From contig JAGPUU010000056.1 of assembly GCA_018067325.1 (NCBI GenBank), positions 1 to 5,242 of the forward strand: a DNA stretch of 5,242 nucleotides. The letters run 5' to 3'. Each line of letters starts with the position of its first letter. Positions within the stretch are counted from its first letter, which is position 1. Position numbers and translations under genes: made by a program. The notes below the pieces were generated by a model, which searched no databases, had not been told where the DNA came from, and saw only the letters and a program-made list of their open reading frames with translations. Shown in pieces: positions 1 through 5,242 of the stretch. Source of the DNA: Amphritea sp. GTDB taxonomy: Bacteria > Pseudomonadota > Gammaproteobacteria > Pseudomonadales > Balneatricaceae.

Positions 1-37
1 AGTGGTTGACCATGATCGCGTGGTAAGACTAAAGCAA

Positions 38-62
38 AAAGGCGAACATGAAGTTCGCCTTT
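38..62 (-). terminator. Rho-independent terminator downstream of gcvP
   Basis: A perfect 10-bp inverted repeat (AAAGGCGAAC at 38-47, GTTCGCCTTT at 53-62) encloses a 5-base loop. Read on the minus strand, the GC-rich stem runs into TTTTTGCTTT, the usual intrinsic-terminator shape. It begins about 50 bases past the gcvP stop codon, so it should end the gcvP transcript. On the plus strand the stem is followed by TTTATTGTCTTT, a weaker U-tract, so it could also stop a convergent plus-strand gene lying to the left of the window. Confidence 0.88.
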
Positions 63-114
63 ATTGTCTTTGTCGGGGTCAGTTAACCAACTTAATTACC
101 TAACCTCAGCAGGT

Positions 115-3021
<2,907 letters not shown>

Positions 3022-3029
3022 GGTGTGTG

Positions 3030-3034
3030 TCCTG
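3030..3034 (-). promoter_or_regulatory. gcvP ribosome binding site
   Basis: The minus strand reads CAGGA, 8 bases before the ATG at 3021. This match decides the start against the upstream in-frame ATG at 3087, which has no comparable site. Confidence 0.7.
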
Positions 3035-3090
3035 CGAAGATCAAAATTGAAAGTGGTATGTAAGTAAGCAAGTAGTACGTGATGCATCTG

Positions 3091-3131
3091 GAGGCTTATC
3101 GGGCTAGCGTCTTAGCTAGCTTAAATGCCTC
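3091..3131. repeat. Nested inverted repeat in the gcvP leader
   Basis: GCTAGC (3103-3108) and GCTAGC (3115-3120) form a perfect 6-bp hairpin around a 6-base loop. It is flanked by a second complementary pair, GAGGC (3091-3095) and GCCTC (3127-3131), across an internal loop of 7 and 6 bases. It lies about 70-110 bases upstream of the gcvP start and would be in its 5' leader if transcription starts near 3141. There is no U-tract after it on either strand, so a simple terminator is unlikely. It could be an mRNA structure or a protein-binding palindrome; the sequence does not say which. Confidence 0.5.
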
Positions 3132-3147
3132 TCTAATTTGGTCGCGT

Positions 3148-3153
3148 ATCATA
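3148..3153 (-). promoter_or_regulatory. Possible gcvP promoter -10 element
   Basis: The minus strand reads TATGAT, a 5 of 6 match to the sigma-70 -10 consensus. No good -35 hexamer is found 16-18 bases upstream, so any activity would need an activator or another sigma contact. It would give a leader of about 120 bases containing the GCTAGC hairpin. This is a tentative call made by eye. Confidence 0.25.
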
Positions 3154-3195
3154 CCGCTTTTTAGTGGACGGCTGTATTAAAAAATAGTCGATGAT

Positions 3196-3226
3196 CCACT
3201 ATCGGAAACAAGTTTTCTGATAGTGG
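3196..3226. repeat. Long near-perfect inverted repeat, candidate operator or leader hairpin
   Basis: Two 13-base arms, 3196-3208 (CCACTATCGGAAA) and 3214-3226 (TTTCTGATAGTGG), are complementary except for one G-T position, around a 5-base spacer. The length and near-symmetry are unlikely to be chance. It lies midway between the two divergent starts, so it could be a regulator-binding palindrome for either gene or an RNA hairpin in the receptor leader. The nearest minus-strand T-tract (TTTTTT) is about ten bases from the stem, too far for a normal terminator. An upstream TAGTGGA (3162-3168) could pair with TCCACTA (3195-3201) and compete with this stem. Confidence 0.6.
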
Positions 3227-3255
3227 GAGTGATAGCAGTAGTGAGGATGATAAAG

Positions 3256-3271
3256 AGTGCGAAAGAGCACT
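3256..3271 (+). repeat. Small hairpin in the receptor leader
   Basis: AGTGC (3256-3260) and GCACT (3267-3271) are complementary around the 6-base loop GAAAGA. The stem directly abuts the next, larger stem at 3271-3322, with one base shared, so the two might stack in an RNA leader. Five base pairs alone could be chance; the adjacency to other structures is what makes it worth noting. Confidence 0.4.
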
Positions 3272-3322
3272 GTGACAGAGGGCTGCGACATTATGCCACG
3301 CCCGGTGCGGCATCCTGTCACA
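3271..3322 (+). repeat. Two-level stem in the receptor leader
   Basis: TGTGACAG (3271-3278) and CTGTCACA (3315-3322) form a perfect 8-bp outer stem. Inside it, ATGCC (3293-3297) and GGCAT (3309-3313) form a second stem around the GC-rich segment 3298-3308. The inner stem sits one base from the right outer arm and 14 bases from the left one. It ends 12 bases before the GAGGGAG Shine-Dalgarno sequence of the small upstream ORF. I do not recognise it as a known riboswitch class. Confidence 0.5.
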
Positions 3323-3348
3323 CCCCAGCAGCAGAGGGAGTAATTACA

Positions 3349-3393
3349 ATGGCTCTAAGCTTATGTCTGTTACTGCTAAGGAACGCTGTATGA
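3349..3393 (+). CDS. Putative upstream ORF (leader peptide) coupled to the copper receptor gene
   Basis: The ORF encodes 14 residues, MALSLCLLLLRNAV, six of them leucine, with one cysteine. A strong Shine-Dalgarno sequence (GAGGGAG, 3334-3340) lies 8 bases before the ATG. Its TGA (3391-3393) overlaps the receptor ATG (3390-3392) as ATGA, and the receptor's own Shine-Dalgarno sequence lies inside it, so translational coupling is expected if it is translated. The frame is open upstream, and an ATG at 3247 would give a 48-residue form whose extra part holds two Cys and three His residues (H8, C9, H15, C24, H25). That start has GAGG directly against it and is less convincing. By analogy with Bordetella CruR, an upstream ORF before a copper-related TonB-dependent transporter, a regulatory role is possible, but I see no CxxC motif and cannot show homology. 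A chance ORF remains possible. Confidence 0.42.
   Translation: MALSLCLLLLRNAV
3378..3382 (+). promoter_or_regulatory. Receptor ribosome binding site
   Basis: AAGGA lies 7 bases before the ATG at 3390 and supports that start. The in-frame ATG at 3363 has no comparable site. The RBS sits within the small upstream ORF, so ribosomes reading that ORF would pass over it before terminating on the overlapping ATGA. Confidence 0.7.
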
Positions 3394-5242
3394 TTAAAAC
3401 AACCCTGTCGCTGGCGATTGCCGCCATAATTTCCGCTCCGGCGTTCGCCGGCCATGATGATAAAAACCTGGTTATTGAGATAACATCCGGCTTACCGCAG
3501 GTAGAAAATACCCTGCAGAGTGAGACCGGCGCGGTACAGGCATCGCCAACCACCGATGGTGGTGAATTGCTGCAAAGCCTGAGCGGCGTTTCAGGCATCC
3601 GCATGGGGGGGCGCTCTATCGATCCGATTATCCGGGGGCAGAGCCAGACACAACTTAATATCCTGCTGGATGGTGCTTATATTCATGGGGGCTGCCCTAA
3701 CCGGATGGACCCGCCAACTTCGTATACCTCTGTCGATAGTTATGACAGTGTCACCGTGATTAAAGGTAACCGCACCGTTGTTTATGGGGGTGGGGGTTCC
3801 GGCGGCACAGTTCTATTCGAACGTGAGTGGCCGCAGTTGGATGAAAAAGGTTACGGCGGCGAGTTGAGTGCCAGCTATCACGGCAATGGTGATCGTTATG
3901 AGCTGGGTGCTGATCTGGCCGCCGGGTCTGACGATGGCTATGTCCGGGTAATAGGCCATAAGTCAGAAGGGGATAACTACAAAGATGGTGATGGTAATGA
4001 GGTCCGTTCATCGTTTGAGAGCCTGTCTAAATCACTACTGGTCGGTTATCGCCTGTCAGACCTGACAACGCTTGAAGCCAGTTATGAAAAACAAGAAGAG
4101 GACGATGTGCTCTTTGCCGGTGCGGGTATGGACTCTCCCTACGCGGATGCTGATACCGCGCGTCTTAAACTGACCCACGAATTTGAGCAGGGTGCTCTGC
4201 AACAGATGCGGCTTGAGCTGTATAAGTCTGACGTTAAGCACAATATGGATAATTATAGCCTGCGGTCGACTCCGGTTGGGATGATGCCGCTACAGGCGCC
4301 TTCTACCTCTGACACAGAGGGGCTACGTTTGATGTTTGATGCCAGAATGGCGGATATTGACTGGACCTTCGGTGCAGACATCCAGAATAACGAGCGAAAC
4401 GCTGAACTCCAGAATAGCGCTGGTGTAGCACAAAGAATTATGTGGGCAGGGGCTGAAATTGATCAAACCGGTTTTTTTGCTGAAGGTGAAAAGGTCCTGG
4501 GAGCAGATGATATCGTTAAAGCTGGCCTGCGTTATGATCTAATCACAGCAGAAGCCACTCGTAGAGATGAAACTGCTGGAACAGTAATGGCCTTCCCAAC
4601 TCTGAGCTCAGATGCGATCTGGCAGATGGCAGGGGCTCCTACCGGGGCAGGTGAAGAACGTACGGAACATAATGTGGGTGGTTTCGCCAGCTGGACTCAT
4701 CGTTTGAATGATCAGTATAGCGTTGAAAGTACTCTGTCACGCAGTGTTCGTACCGCGGATGCAACAGAACGTTACATGGCACGATCTACAGGCATGAGTG
4801 ACTGGATCGGTAATCCTGAACTAGAGCCTGAGAAACATCATCAGTTGCAGGTTAGCCTGCAAGGTAATCTGGACACTATGAGCTGGTCGGCAACCGGCTG
4901 GTATAACCGGGTGGATGACTACATTCTGCGTCAGGCAACGTCAGTACCTGCAGGAATGATGGGTACGAAGAATCGTGATGTTTATCGCAATGTTTCTGCT
5001 GAACTCTACGGTGCTGAGCTGGATGTCGGTTATCAGTTAGATGAAAACTGGCAGCTGGGTAGCGCACTAACCTGGACCGTGGGTAATAACCTGGATGACG
5101 ACACGCCACTGTCACGTATCGCTCCACTGGAACTGAATACTTCACTGGACTATCAGAAGGACCATTTGCAAGTGGGTGTTGAATGGCAGTTAGTGGCGAG
5201 TCAGCAAGATATCTGCCTCAGTGGTAGCGCAAATTGTGGTGG
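3390..5242 (+). CDS. TonB-dependent copper receptor, OprC/NosA family (3' end outside window)
   Basis: This is an outer-membrane TonB-gated beta-barrel, predicted to import or bind copper. The first 617 codons are present with no stop or frameshift; family members are roughly 670-720 residues, so the last strands are missing. Residues 1-20 are a signal peptide (Lys3, hydrophobic core, cleavage after AFA). LVIEIT (27-32) is the probable TonB box. The plug covers about 54-146, with IIRGQ (80-84), ILLDGAYIHGG (91-101) and GTVLFERE (139-146). The barrel starts near 155. GGCPNRMDPP holds Cys102-x3-Met106, and KHNMDNYS holds His284-x-Met286. These match the CxxxM and HxM copper ligands of Pseudomonas OprC, with nearly the same spacing (182 residues against 180 there). 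Paired methionines at 298-299 and 523-524 may lie in exposed loops. The ATG at 3390 has AAGGA 7 bases upstream; an in-frame ATG at 3363 would add nine residues before the signal peptide. Regulation may involve the overlapping upstream ORF. Copper specificity is inferred from motifs. Confidence 0.9.
   Translation, partial: MIKTTLSLAIAAIISAPAFAGHDDKNLVIEITSGLPQVENTLQSETGAVQASPTTDGGELLQSLSGVSGIRMGGRSIDPIIRGQSQTQLNILLDGAYIHGGCPNRMDPPTSYTSVDSYDSVTVIKGNRTVVYGGGGSGGTVLFEREWPQLDEKGYGGELSASYHGNGDRYELGADLAAGSDDGYVRVIGHKSEGDNYKDGDGNEVRSSFESLSKSLLVGYRLSDLTTLEASYEKQEEDDVLFAGAGMDSPYADADTARLKLTHEFEQGALQQMRLELYKSDVKHNMDNYSLRSTPVGMMPLQAPSTSDTEGLRLMFDARMADIDWTFGADIQNNERNAELQNSAGVAQRIMWAGAEIDQTGFFAEGEKVLGADDIVKAGLRYDLITAEATRRDETAGTVMAFPTLSSDAIWQMAGAPTGAGEERTEHNVGGFASWTHRLNDQYSVESTLSRSVRTADATERYMARSTGMSDWIGNPELEPEKHHQLQVSLQGNLDTMSWSATGWYNRVDDYILRQATSVPAGMMGTKNRDVYRNVSAELYGAELDVGYQLDENWQLGSALTWTVGNNLDDDTPLSRIAPLELNTSLDYQKDHLQVGVEWQLVASQQDICLSGSANCG

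Larger units (their letters stand above)
3022..3348. other. Divergent intergenic region between gcvP and the copper receptor
   Basis: These 327 bases contain no protein gene I can identify with confidence. They hold the gcvP leader on the minus strand and, on the plus strand, the probable leader of the receptor with at least three inverted repeats (listed separately). I looked for a glycine riboswitch upstream of gcvP and a B12-box upstream of the receptor and recognised neither. No convincing -35/-10 pair was seen for the rightward gene. A weak open frame (3181-3393) runs through the right half and joins the small upstream ORF. Confidence 0.6.

Noticed and set aside
3..26. Possible C-terminal end of a plus-strand gene (WLTMIAW then TAA)
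   Set aside because: Only seven codons are visible, with no way to choose the frame; it would fit a convergent neighbour, but there is no evidence.
3022..3087. N-terminal extension of gcvP from an ATG at 3087
   Set aside because: The extra 22 residues do not resemble P-protein N-termini, and the ATG at 3021 has AGGA at 8 bases and gives a typical start.
3175..3180. TATTAA as a -10 element for the receptor gene
   Set aside because: It matches only 4 of 6 positions and there is no acceptable -35 hexamer 16-18 bases upstream.
3191..3220. Nine-codon ORF starting at the ATG at 3191
   Set aside because: It has no Shine-Dalgarno sequence, lies inside the inverted repeat, and is too short to support.
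3241..3340. Cobalamin riboswitch upstream of a TonB-dependent receptor
   Set aside because: The segment with GTGCGAAA looked faintly similar, but no B12-box or other core motif follows, and the receptor is of the copper type.
3344..5145. Minus-strand open frames of 61-89 codons opposite the copper receptor
   Set aside because: They overlap a well-supported receptor gene and show no recognisable domain or RBS context.

Overview
The window looks like chromosomal DNA of a Gram-negative gammaproteobacterium, probably a marine Oceanospirillales-type organism. The basis is a single-chain P-protein of the E. coli type and a TonB-dependent outer-membrane receptor of the OprC/NosA copper family. The species is an inference. 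No mobile element, CRISPR array, tRNA or rRNA was seen.

Layout: bases 1-114 hold no assignable gene but contain a strong intrinsic terminator (38-62) for the leftward gene. Bases 115-3021 (minus strand) encode gcvP, the full-length 968-residue glycine dehydrogenase (decarboxylating). It appears to be transcribed alone, because the terminator follows it and a divergent gene lies upstream. Bases 3022-3389 form a divergent intergenic region rich in inverted repeats. It carries the gcvP leader on the minus strand and a long, potentially structured leader for the rightward gene. From 3390 to the window end (plus strand) lies the first 617 codons of a copper-type TonB-dependent receptor. It keeps the CxxxM and HxM copper ligands of OprC, and its 3' end lies outside the window.

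The most interesting element is a small upstream ORF at 3349-3393. It has its own good Shine-Dalgarno sequence, encodes a leucine-rich 14-residue peptide, and its TGA overlaps the receptor ATG as ATGA. The same frame stays open back to an ATG at 3247, giving a 48-residue Cys/His-containing version. This layout resembles the copper-responsive CruR upstream ORF that controls the TonB-dependent transporter gene bfrG in Bordetella, so copper control by translational coupling is a testable hypothesis here.

The two main genes serve unrelated functions, glycine catabolism with one-carbon supply and copper uptake. They seem to share only the divergent intergenic region. Nothing here points to a wholly new multi-gene system.
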